Positions 37,663 to 49,200 of a stretch of DNA of 64,000 nt are shown in pieces (position 1 is the first letter of the stretch; every line of letters begins with the position of its first letter). The notes beneath the pieces were generated by a model. It was not told the DNA's origin and made no database searches. It worked only from the letters and a program-made list of their open reading frames with translations. A program made the position numbers and the translations under genes. Source of the stretch: Spirodela intermedia (Eukaryota; Streptophyta; Magnoliopsida; Alismatales; Araceae); NCBI GenBank assembly GCA_902729315.2, contig LR746278.1, positions 1,127,001-1,191,000 of the forward strand, in the 5' to 3' direction.

Positions 37663-39852
37663 TGATTTGGAAGAATCTGGGCCGCCCCTTGTCATCTGTG
37701 TGAAGTGACATTCGTTCGTTCTTCCTCCCTTCTCTGTGCCGTTAAACTGCATTTTTTCTTGTGATGCTTTTACTATGAAACAACCGGAAGGCTGAGTAGG
37801 TTTTATGCTTAATGGGCCAGATGGACCTCGAAAAGCCCGGAAATCGGGCTTGGGGTCAGACCCCTCGGAACCCTTTCCCCGCCATCACAGAGAGAGAGAG
37901 AGAGAGACGAGAGATCGTGGGTAAGCCAGGTGGCAAGAATTGGTTTTGGAATTATGGGCTGGCCTACTACATTTGGAAACGTAGGCCGAACTTTTTGGTC
38001 TTTGACTTCCAACGTCACATACCAGCTTGGATCTTCCCAGGCTCGTCTTATACATACTAAAAACACGATTATGATGATATCCTCAGATACGTCGGAGTCC
38101 ACGGTGACGCCGGTCAACGTCTCGACTCCTCTAATGGGTTGGAGAGAGAAGTAGAGGAAGAATAGTAGCGCTGACATTCTTGGGATTGGCCGTCGTTTTC
38201 AGTGTCTTGTTGACATTTGTTTCTCGTTCTCAACTCCCGAACACTAACGTCGACATCAAATGTCAAGCCCATGAACCGGGTCAACGGCCTTTCAGGGGGT
38301 CCATCCCGACAAGCGCCAAGTTCTCGATGCCCTGAAATGTCTCTCCTATACTGGACCTCTCTTCAACGGGCCACTACAGAGCCCTCCGACAAAAAATAAA
38401 ATCCACGTCATTATATTTTCCCGAGAGGTCAACGCTATTTACTTGGAAAACTATGCGCTACTTTCCAACGCGGGGACTGGGTAAAATCGTCGTCCGACTC
38501 AAAAAATCGCGGAGGAGGATGACTCGCTGACTGCAGTGGAAGGAGACCTCCGGTGGCGGCGCAGGCATACGAGGAACGAAGCTCAACAAGCGAAACTGTG
38601 CTTACCCCCCGTCCCCCCCAGCGGGATCCCTTTTCAATGGGCCCCATGGCTTCCAACTTCATTGGATTCCTTGTAACGTACGTCCTCCCCTCCCCCTCCC
38701 TCTCTCTCTCTCTCTATGCTTCTCTTCTTTCTCTCTCTTCCTGTGGCACAGTATTATAAAATTCACAACCCTGCAGAGATTTGGTGAGCAGTTAGTGGCC
38801 GAGGGTGACGGTGGAGAAGAGCTGCCACCGAACTAGATTTGGAATGGCGGTCAAGAGATGGACTGGGACTGCAATAGGCCAGGAAGAACTACGACAGCTG
38901 CAGTCAGGAATTAGGACCACCCATTCCTCGGGAAGGGGAGACTCCCTTCGTTGGCCCGATGCAGAGAGATTATTACCGCCCTATGCCCTTTACCCTCACT
39001 AACCCCCCCTTTCCTATGTTCTTGAGACAAAGTGAGGGCCAGCGTGTCATGAAATTCCAAGCGCAAAGGGAAGTTTCGCCAGCTACTCTGGTTGGGCCTT
39101 ATCTCTGATCTTCTGTTCAAGTGGGTTTTAGTCGACATATCAGCGTTGTTGTCATGAAATATGTTGACTCTCTCTCTCTCTCTCTCTCTCTCTCGCTCTC
39201 TCTCTCTCCGTGGTTGCGGTTGCCTGATCCAGGCGCCTTAAAGGGTTCGATCTAAACTCATGTGCTGTTGTCCCTCACATTCAAGGAAGACATCAAACGG
39301 GTAGTAGTCTTCAATGCTTCTGGTTTCACACCGCCTTGGAAGGGACAAGAAAATAAAATGGTCTTACAACCTTCGATCCTCTGGAAGCCTATGAAGCTCG
39401 ATTGTCCGCTTTGTAAGTTGGGTCTTCATTAATTCGTCGAAAAAGTTGACCTCTCTTTTTTCTAAAATCGGTCATTTTAATCTCTTCGCGAAGGGTTTCG
39501 TAGGAATTCTTCGTCTCTCTGTGGACTTTCTGATCTTGGTGCACAGACGCCCGCACGTGGTGAAATTATCGTCCGTGAATACGCGTCTCAAAAATGCAAG
39601 CTCCCAGAATTATTGGAAGAAACCTTCGAAGGCAAGCCTTCTACACAAACTAGAGAGAGAGAAAGAGAGAGAGAGGTAGATCTATCAACGGGAAAGAGGG
39701 AATTCTACCCAAATCCTGGCAGAGTCTCGTTCAAGGGTGAGGGAAACCAGTTTGGGACTAGAATTATGGAGGATTTGTTCTCTAACATTCCTAGAAGACC
39801 CTGTTTCCACTGTTTGTACATGTTGAGGGGTGCTAGAGGACCAAAGAGCTCC
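37663..39852. other. spacer between TLC and SMR genes
   Basis: A GA tract at 37890-37908, CT tracts at 38699-38716 and 39169-39208, and GA at 39651-39676. No convincing protein-coding frame. Confidence 0.45.
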
Positions 39853-40110
39853 TCACTCGGCAGTCTCTCGCCGGCGTACGAACACCGTCTCCAGCTCCGG
39901 CGGCCTGAAGAACTCGGTATCCCCCATTTGGCACCTCTGTGGGGGTTTCCTCTTCTTCGGCGCCGGCGGGCACGGCAGCTTCTCCGGAATCCTCGCGTCC
40001 TCCGCTGTCGGCGTCGTTGCCGGCAAGCCCTCGTCGCCGGTGGTGCCACCATCCAGAGGCTTTGTGCGTATCGGCCTCAGTGGGAGCGCCATCTCCGGAT
40101 GCAACAACAT
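39853..40110 (-). CDS. SIAMESE-related (SMR) cyclin-dependent kinase inhibitor
   Basis: Intronless 85-residue protein, the usual size and structure of SMRs, which bind CDK-cyclin complexes in the nucleus and promote endoreduplication or stress-induced arrest. The two family motifs are present in order: [17 protein letters not shown], then the CDK/cyclin-binding block [13 protein letters not shown], followed by a basic RRRE tail. The start may be 40108-40110 ([10 protein letters not shown]) or the second Met six codons on. The stop is TGA at 39853-39855. A (CT)n-rich leader precedes it on the minus strand. Confidence is limited mainly by its shortness. Confidence 0.75.
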   Translation of the reverse strand: MLLHPEMALPLRPIRTKPLDGGTTGDEGLPATTPTAEDARIPEKLPCPPAPKKRKPPQRCQMGDTEFFRPPELETVFVRRRETAE

Positions 40111-41399
40111 GGCAATTCTCCTGTGGAGGAGAGAGATGGGGAGAACTGAACGGAGAAGGGGGAAGAGAGAGAAGAAATCAGCCGTCTCTCTCTCTCCAGA
40201 AGATTAGCAAGGAACTGGACTGGCCGGAGGAAGGTGGGTGAGACGTTCGAAGGAAGACGGGGGGACACTGTTAAAAGCGGACTGGTCAACGAGGCGATGG
40301 CAGTCAGAGACGAAAGTCCTCCCACCGACAGCCACGAACCCCCGACCTTTCGGATCCCACGTCGGTTCCCATCACCACTCAATAAACATACCCCTTACGA
40401 TCCGATAACCGCTTTGTCCAACGAATCACTCGACCCAAAAAAGCCCGAGCTTTACCGACACTTCCCACACAAATTATTTTCTAAAAATCAAAAATCAATT
40501 TCCTATGGTATTTGACGGAACTACCCTCGAAGCATAATGGGGAGCGGCATGTACCCTTTTGATGAGATCATAGGAAATTTTGTATTGTCTTCATTTCTAT
40601 ATAGTTTTAACAATAATATTGTTCCAAGACAACAAGCTCCACGCAAGCATCAGCCCCGTGCCAACTTACTACCCTTGAAAGCAACTTTGATGACTAATTG
40701 TGCCTTGATTTCCGAGAAAAATATACACATAATTCAAAAATTACAAAGTCAATAACATGCGCTTTTATTTTATTTCTGGATTTTTAATATAGGCTTGGTG
40801 AATTCATTAATATATTTGAAGATTCTCTGGGACTCGAGCAATACCGATTTCCCTCTTGTGGGTTGTGCGAAGATTTCCAAATATGGTAATAACATGGATT
40901 TTTTAAGGGTTTTGTTGGTATGTGGATCGAGGAGCCATCTTGACATGAATTGGGCCGTACCAGTAGTAGTCCAATGATGTTCGTCCAACTTGGGACCAGT
41001 AAAAATCCTGCCTGAGATGGGCTACCAGACTGTGAAGGTTCCTCTGATGGGCCTGATTTAACGGGCCTTTATTCATCAAACCCACTAATGGGCACCAATC
41101 CTACGAGAGGGACTCAGTTTTACAGAGAGAGATAGCGAGAGAGAGAGAGAGAGAGGCGGTTTCGTTGGGTGCTGTCTTGACAGGTCGATCTCCACATCGT
41201 AAGCTCTGATGAGTTGTTCTTGCCTGGCGGCAACGTGTTGGGCCCAACATGTACGTTTCCTGTCAGGAGGGACAAAGAGTGTAGATTCGAAAACCAATCC
41301 GTCTGTTTACAGAGAGAGAGATAAACAGAGAGCGAGAGAGAGAGAGAGAGATAGAGAGAGAGATAGAGAGATAGAGAGATAGAGAGATAGAGAGTAGAG

Positions 41400-41494
<95 letters not shown>

Positions 41495-43220
41495 TCGTCC
41501 ATGAAAAACGGGTTCTGGATCGCCGCTTAGACATACGACCGGCGAAACGCGGGAAGATGGGAAGGCAAAAATAGAATGATCCACGAGGGTTAGTATTCTC
41601 GCATAGACCGACAAAGATCGATGAATAGGACGGGGATGATGCCACGATGAAAAAAAGTCTTGACCGGTCTAAGGAGAGATGTTACCTTTACAGCATGTGG
41701 CGGCCCGCTCACCCTAACTGTGCTAGCAGGTCCACCTCCCCTGGCGGCTCCCCCACTAGATTCTGTCACATTCACTCGGGCCCACTCTTTTATCACAGAA
41801 AACCTCCAAATTATCCATATTTCCGATTGTGACCGAAAAAATGTGAACTATAAGTTAAGACCTTGGTCTCCTAAGCTTAGCACGATATCTCCTTCTCATT
41901 TCGAGGAGACGGCTAATATATTTGGTCCTCGAGGGTAAGACTCCTAATGGGTAACATTTCAATAAAATTGCATATTTGCCCTCAGTTACTAGTGGGGTTG
42001 ACACGCGGAGAAAGAAGATCACGTGGTGAGGTGAGCACGGATAAAAGAGATTCTGGAGAATGCAACAACCTCCTGGCGGCACGTGCGGCAGGAATGACAG
42101 ACCACAACGCACGTTGTAGACCCAACCGATTATTTTCACACAACACCCTTCAGTTTTGGAAATTGATCGACAGCCGATAAGCCGAGGGACCTCGCTTTCC
42201 GACACGAGCTTTCGGCGCCGCCGCCGCCGCCGCCGCCGCCCCCACCCAAATGGGCGGCCAGGATTACGACCCCCCGTTCTTAGCCTTTGGCGCTGGCTTC
42301 CAACCCTTCAGTCTCCATTAGGATCCTGTTTAAGCGTCCAACTCTCTGCCAACTCGGCTCCCTGGTCGCATTCCTCCACGTAAGACGGCTGCCACATGAT
42401 GACAATGGTGAATCGACATGGTCGGCGCCATTTAGCTCAGGGCGGTCCTCTCTCTCGCTCTCTCTCTACATGGGTACTTCTATATTGTATGTATGTGTTA
42501 GTGGGTATGTATTACGACTAAGAACAATGACGAAGCCATATGAGACGCGAAAGAAGATGAGCAGGAAGTCAACCGCCCCGGGCAATCTTCTATCCTACGA
42601 AAGAAGGCCATAGTTTATCAACTATTAAAAGCCAGGTTTCTCATTCTCCGATAAAAACCATTTCATATCAGAGAGAGAGAGAGAGAGGCAACGGAAATAC
42701 TCAATAATGGGGAGCTGGAGGGAGATTGATGTGCCTAAGAACCAGCCATTCTCCGTGACTGATCAAGCTTAATGGCCCACGATGACAGAGAGAAACATGC
42801 CTGGTTTTCTGAAGGTGGGTACGCAGTGTACAGCGGCCACTCTTCAGCGATGAGGAGGGAAGCATATGATTGCGGGTTGAAGATACGAAAATGCCACCGT
42901 GGCCAGCGCATGAGAGCGCAGGCATCTGACCAACCACGGGGGAACAAGGGAGAGAACAAGTGGCGCTTCTGTCAGCTTGTCTAATAATCGCTTCGTCACC
43001 CGCCCCCCCCTCTCGAAGGATGATTGGGACGCTTGGAAGTGGAGGAAACGGTGCCACCATAAAGCCACCGGCTCTGCCCCCATGGACCCAGTTTGGAAGG
43101 GAAATCTAGGCGGAGAGAGAAGATGAGAGAGAGGCGACGTTAAGTTCTACCAGGTTTCGGGGCCTCCATTTACGTACCGAGGGAGATTATCGCTCAGAGA
43201 GAGAACAGAGCTCCACTCCA
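40111..43220. other. spacer and leader of the large repeat gene
   Basis: No protein gene is seen. It contains the GA/GATA array (41310-41490), a (CCG)n run near 42218-42240 and GA tracts at 41124-41155 and 42669-42687. The last 150 bp or so, GA-rich, is the probable promoter and 5' UTR of the gene that starts at 43221. Confidence 0.5.
41310..41490. repeat. (GA)n-(GATA)n compound microsatellite
   Basis: About 180 nt of GA repeats interrupted by 'gagata' units and a block of eight or so GATA units, followed by a pure GA run of about 50 nt. Confidence 0.9.
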
Positions 43221-46200
43221 ATGGCCGCAGCAAGGGTCGAAGAGGACCTAGAGGCCGGGATGAAAGAGGTAAGGAAGCCTCTTCCCCCATCTTCATCCGT
43301 TCTGTTCTGCATCAGCTGCTATGATGGCCTGCGCGCTTCTGCATCAGCCAAAGCAACTCATCGATCATGAACTAAATAGCATGAGCTGGACTTGAAGAAA
43401 CACTGATAGAGCAGGCCAAGGTTCCTCGAGTGGGAATCATGATATGTGGCCTCTGATTCAATATGGTAGAAAGCTGCTTCAGCTGACTAATTCGGTTTTT
43501 TCTAGAACGTAAATCATTGACTTGGGTTCCTTTATCTGTATTTATTTTGCTGATATGTTTCCTTATAGCGGAAAAAACCTTGGAAGAACCACAAAGAGAT
43601 TAACGATTAATTGATCATGGTATTTAATCCTTCAGAGCTCGTCAGAAGCAGCGATGGAACCGATCCACTCGATCCCCCAAGGGAAATCTTCAGAGATAAC
43701 ACACCTGAGGCAATCGGAGGACGAAACAGCTGCACACGCAGGCTCGTCCGAGGCTGATCCAGCTATTAACGGAACTGTTCTTTGTGATGTGCCAGCCTCT
43801 GAACCTCCGCCACCACCAGAAGAGCATGCTTCTGTCTCCAATGCCCCACACAAGGAAGACGCTGAAGAACAGAGAGACCACGAAGCCTCTTCAGAAGACG
43901 CCATAGAACAGGAGAGCACAGATGATCATGAAGCCCCACCTACGATCCATTCAGAGACTGAACTCCTTGTGCACGATTCCTCAAGGAATGGCAACCAGAT
44001 CATTCCGGAGGCTCCAACGCCAGAACACCAGCGCTCAAATGAAGATCCTACACTAGACCATGACACCAAGGTTCTCAAAACCATAAAAGACGTTGGTGAT
44101 GATGAGACTGCAAAGAAGGAAGCTCTAGATGGCGATGAGGCTCCAGTGCATCCTGAAAACTTGCTTCTCAGTGAGAACCAAGACAACGCCATCTCATTAG
44201 CCGATGATACTCCAAAACAAGAAGCTACAACCGACGATTCTTCCCAACAGTCGCCAGAAGGCAAATGCATTCATAACGAACCTGAGCATGAAAATCCTGC
44301 TCCACTGAGCCACCAGATTGTGGAAGGAGACCAGCTTCAAAACGCCCCGGATCAAAATCACCCGGACTCCCTGGTCGAGGACCACCAAAACCCAGTGGAG
44401 TCGGACCATCACATTGAGGAAAGCTCAAAGAGAACGGATGCCGGCTCCCAAGCATCCCAGTCCAACGAACAGGAGGAAGACGGACCACCAATGACACAAC
44501 CTCCAGTCACACAAGAAACGAATGAACCTCCAAAGTCAAACGGCCCAACTGCTGACCGTACGGAGGTCCTTGAAGATCCCCATGCGGAGGTCGCCCCACA
44601 AAGCCACGAACGAGGTAAGGACTTTGACACTGACCTGGAAGCACCATCCTTTGCAGACGGCACAACCAGGGACAATGCAGACTCTGACCAAGGAGATGAC
44701 GCAAACAAAGTCGAGAGCTTTTCCACGGTGCCGAATGCTGATGCAACGGAGGAGAAAAATGGAGGCCAGAGCCAAGGACAACACGGAGGGGAGCAGATAG
44801 CGGCCAATGAGGAGGTGAGAACCAAATAAATGCCCGTGCAGGATTCCTCAAGTGATCAGGAAGCCCCACCTATGAACCATTCAGAGACTGAACTCCTCGT
44901 GCAGGATTCCTCAAGAAATGGCGACCAGTTCATTCTCGACGCTCCAAATCCGGAACGCCAGCAATCACATGAAGATCCTATACTCGACCAAGACACCAAA
45001 GCCCCTGAAGCCATCCATGATGACGATAAGACTTCAGAGAAGGAACATCTCGACGGCGACGAGGATACTGTGCATCCTGAAAACTTGTTTCTCAATGACA
45101 ACCAAGACACCACCATTTCATTAGCTGATGATACTCCAAAACAAGAAGCTACAACCGACCAGAGCACCTTCCGAACAGACGATTTTACTCAACAGTCTGC
45201 AGAAGGAAAATGCCTACAGAACGAACCAGAGCATGAAAATCCTGCTCCACCAATCCACGAGATAGCGGAAGAAGACCCACTTCCGAAAGTCCGGGATCCA
45301 AATCACGTGGACACCCAGGTCGAGGACCACCACAAGACAGTGGAGTCGGACCACTACGTTGAGGAAACCTCGAAGACAAGGGATGCCGACTCTCAAGCAT
45401 CCCAATCCGACGAACAGGAGGAAGACGGACCACCAACGACACAACCTTCAGACACCCAAAACACAAACGAACTTCCAAAGTCAAACGACCCAAGTGCCGA
45501 CCGAACGGAGGCCCTTGAAGATGCCCCTGTGGAGGTCGCCCCACAAAGCCACGAACGAGAAGGTGAGGACTTTGACACTAACCTGGAAGCACCGTCCTTG
45601 GTAGACGGCACCACCAGGGACAGTACAGACTCTGACCAAGGAGATGATGCGGACAAAGACGAGAGCTCTTCCAGAGTGCCGAATATTGAGACAAAGGGGG
45701 AGAAAAATGAAGGCCAGAACCACGAACAACACGGAGAGGAGCCGATAGCGGCCAATGAGGAGGTGAGAACCAAATAAATGCCCGCTGTTGCGCTCATACA
45801 ACAGTACTTTCATCACAAAAAAATTCCATGTATTCTGCCGATTTCATGGATCTCCAAATCAATGACAGAGCCCCAGCCCAGAGGAGACGACTGAGGAGGC
45901 CACAAACCCATATGCAGAGGAAGAAACAGGCGTAGATGCGACGGCAACAGACCAGGAGGTATATCAAGCGCTCCACTTTCTGGTTCACCTCTTACAGTTG
46001 AATTTCGTTCGCGCCACATGTTGTCAATGTGCTTGCATGGACACATGAATGAATTCAAGGGTTCTAACCAGGACACCGCGCCCGAGGAGTCTACAAGTAT
46101 ACGGATGGAGAAAGAAAAAGGCCAGGATGTGGTCCTTACTGAGAATGAGGTAACAAGTTGGACAGTGAACACTCTTTACTCACCTTAAACACTTTCATCT

Positions 46201-49200
46201 GAGCTGCACCACATGTTTCTCGTTTGATATCACGGACTTAACAAAAAAAATTACAGGCCTCCATCCCAGAGAACCTGACTGTGGATACTTCAGATGTGTG
46301 TGCACTGAAAGAAAACAGTAAAGACGTGCATAGTTCAAAACAGGATGTAAGAAACGTCATGCTGACCATTCTTATTTATCATACGTTGTTTCTTTCATTT
46401 TCTATCGTACATGATCAACTGTCAACTTCACTTCACTTATTTCTAACAAAATTATAGAGCTCGGAGCTAGGGACATCGGCTGAGCAGAAAACACATGTAC
46501 ACGTTGAGCAAGCAGAGAGCAAGGACGCAATACTTACAGAGCAAAAGGTAGGAAATACCTCCTCGAGCATTCTGCTTCATCTTATATACGTTCATTTCAA
46601 TCACGCCAAATGTTATAAATTTGATTTCACGAGTATAAACATGATTTACAGGACTTCAATTCGCAAGGCATAGCTGATGACATTGCAAATCCACCTACAG
46701 CAAAGGAAAAGTGCAAAGATACTGTCGTTACACAGCAGGTAGGACAGGTCTGTGATTTGACTTATGGCACTCAACCTGGTAAACCAATGAATGAGCTACA
46801 GAGCACTGACCAAGAGAATCTGACCGAGGAGACAACAAAACCGTGCTTGGAGAAAGAAAAAACCCCAGAGGTACGAAATGTGACATGGAACACTCCACCT
46901 GAACTAGTGTATAAGCCTTTTTGACTTATTGCACAATTTACTCTTGATTTCATAGCTCACTGAGATATTTTTTTTAAGGAGAAGATTTATTTATGTTTTC
47001 CGCATTTAATATTTTTCTTTTAAAGTCATTAAATTCCTAGGCAAACTTATAAGAAAGACCAACCAGTAAATAATTCATGAAATCATTTTGTCAATACTGT
47101 AACTTCAAATAAATTTTCATTCTCAGAGCTCATCTGAAGCAGTCTTGGACCATCACCGAAGCCCAACAAATTCAGCTCAAGAACAGACCGACTACCTGCC
47201 TGAAGTGAAACCTTTAGAGCTCGCACAACTGACCCAATCGGAGGACGAAAATGCGACCCACGGGGGATCAGCCGTGCCTAATCCAGTTAACGAAACTATA
47301 TACACTGACGGCCCAACCTCTCAACCTCTGTCAGCACCAGAAGACCATGCATCTGTCTCTACCACCTCACACAAGGATGACGCTGAAATGCAGAGAGACC
47401 AAGAAGCCCCACCTATAATCCATTCAGAGACTGAACTCCTTGTGCAGGATTCCTCAAGAAATGGCGACCAGCTCACTCTGGAGGATCCAATGCCAGAACA
47501 CCAGCGCTCAAATGAAGATCCTACACTAGACCATGACACCAAGGCTCCTGAATCCATTGAACAGCATGATGAGACTGCAAAGAAGGAACATCTCGACGGC
47601 GACGTGGATACTGTGCATCCTGAAAGCTTGCTTCTCAGTGAGAACCAAGACAACGCCATCTCATTAGCCGATGATACTCCAAACCAAGAAGCTACAATCG
47701 ACGATTCTTCCCAACAGTCGCCAGAAGGCAAATGCATTCATAACGAACCTGAGCATGAAAATCCTGCTCCACTGAGCCACCAGATTGTGGAAGGGGACCA
47801 GCTTCAAAACGCCCCGGATCAAAATTACCTGGACTCCCTGGTCGAGGACCACCAAAACCCAGTGGAGTCGGACCATCACATTGAGGAAAGCTCAAAGAGA
47901 ACGGATGCCGGCTCCCAAGCATCCCAGTCCAACGAACAGGAGGAAGACGGACCACCAATGACACAACCTCCAGTCACACAAGAAACGAATGAACCTCCAA
48001 AGTCAAACGACCCAACTGCTGACCGTACGGAGGTCCTTGAAGATCCCCATGCGGAGGTCGCCCCACAAAGCCACGAACGAGGTAAGGACTTTGACACTGA
48101 CCTGGAAGCACCATCCTTTGCAGACGGCACAACTAGGGACAGTACAGACTCTGACCAAGGAGATGACGCAAACAAAGTCGAGAGCTTTTCCACGGTGCGG
48201 AATGCTGATGCAAAGGAGGAGAAAAATGAAGGCCAGAGCCAAGAACAACAAGGAGGGGAGCAGATAACGGCCAATGAGGATGTGGCCGTTAACGAGAATG
48301 AGGTAACAAGTTGGATACTGAACCCTCTCTTTACTCATCTCATACAATTTCATATATTTGAGCTGCGCCACGTGTTTCTCATTTGGTGTCACGGATCTAA
48401 CAAAAAAAATTACAGGCCATCCCAGAGACCCTGACTGTGGAAACTGCAGATGTGCATGGAGTGAAAGCAAACAGCGAAGATGTATATGCTTCAAACAAGG
48501 ACGTAAGAAACGCCATGCTGACCATCCTTATCTATCATACGTTGTTTCTTCGATTTTCTACCCCACATTACCAGCTACCAATTTCACTTCATTTATTTCT
48601 AAATAAACTGTAGAGCTCGGAGCTAGAGAAGTTGACCCAACAGACAACACATGTACACATTGAGCAGGAAGAAAGCAAGTACCCGACAGTTAAAGAGAAG
48701 GTAGGAAATGAGTCCTTGGGCATTCTTCATCGTCTTATATAAGTTTATTATAATGACGCCATATGTTATAAATTTGATTTCACGAGTATAAACATGATTT
48801 ACAGGACTCCAATTTGCAAGGCATAGCTGATGACATTGCAAATCCATCGATAGCAAAGGAAAAGAGCAAAGATACTGTCGTTATAGACGAGGTAGGAAAT
48901 GTCACGCCAAAACATCTCTAATTGTCGACTTATGCCACTAAACCTAGTAAACCTACGAATGAACTACAGAGCACCGACCAAGAGAATCAGATCGAGGACA
49001 CAATAAAAGCGTGGTTAGAGAAAGAAGAAACCCAAGACATCGTCCTCGCACCAGAGGTACGAAATGTGACATGGAACACTCCACCTGAATTATTGATAAT
49101 CCTAATTGACTTATTGCACAGTTTATTTTTGATTTCATGACTGACTGACAGAACTTTTTAAGGAGATGACTTGTGTAAGTTTTCCGCATGTAATATTGTT

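Noticed and set aside
41397-41490. CRISPR-like regular repeats
   Set aside because: Simple GATA/GA microsatellite with no spacers, in a plant nuclear sequence.
41120-41645. Minus-strand 'LSLSLSLS/YLSIYLSI' proteins
   Set aside because: Translation of GA/GATA microsatellites only.
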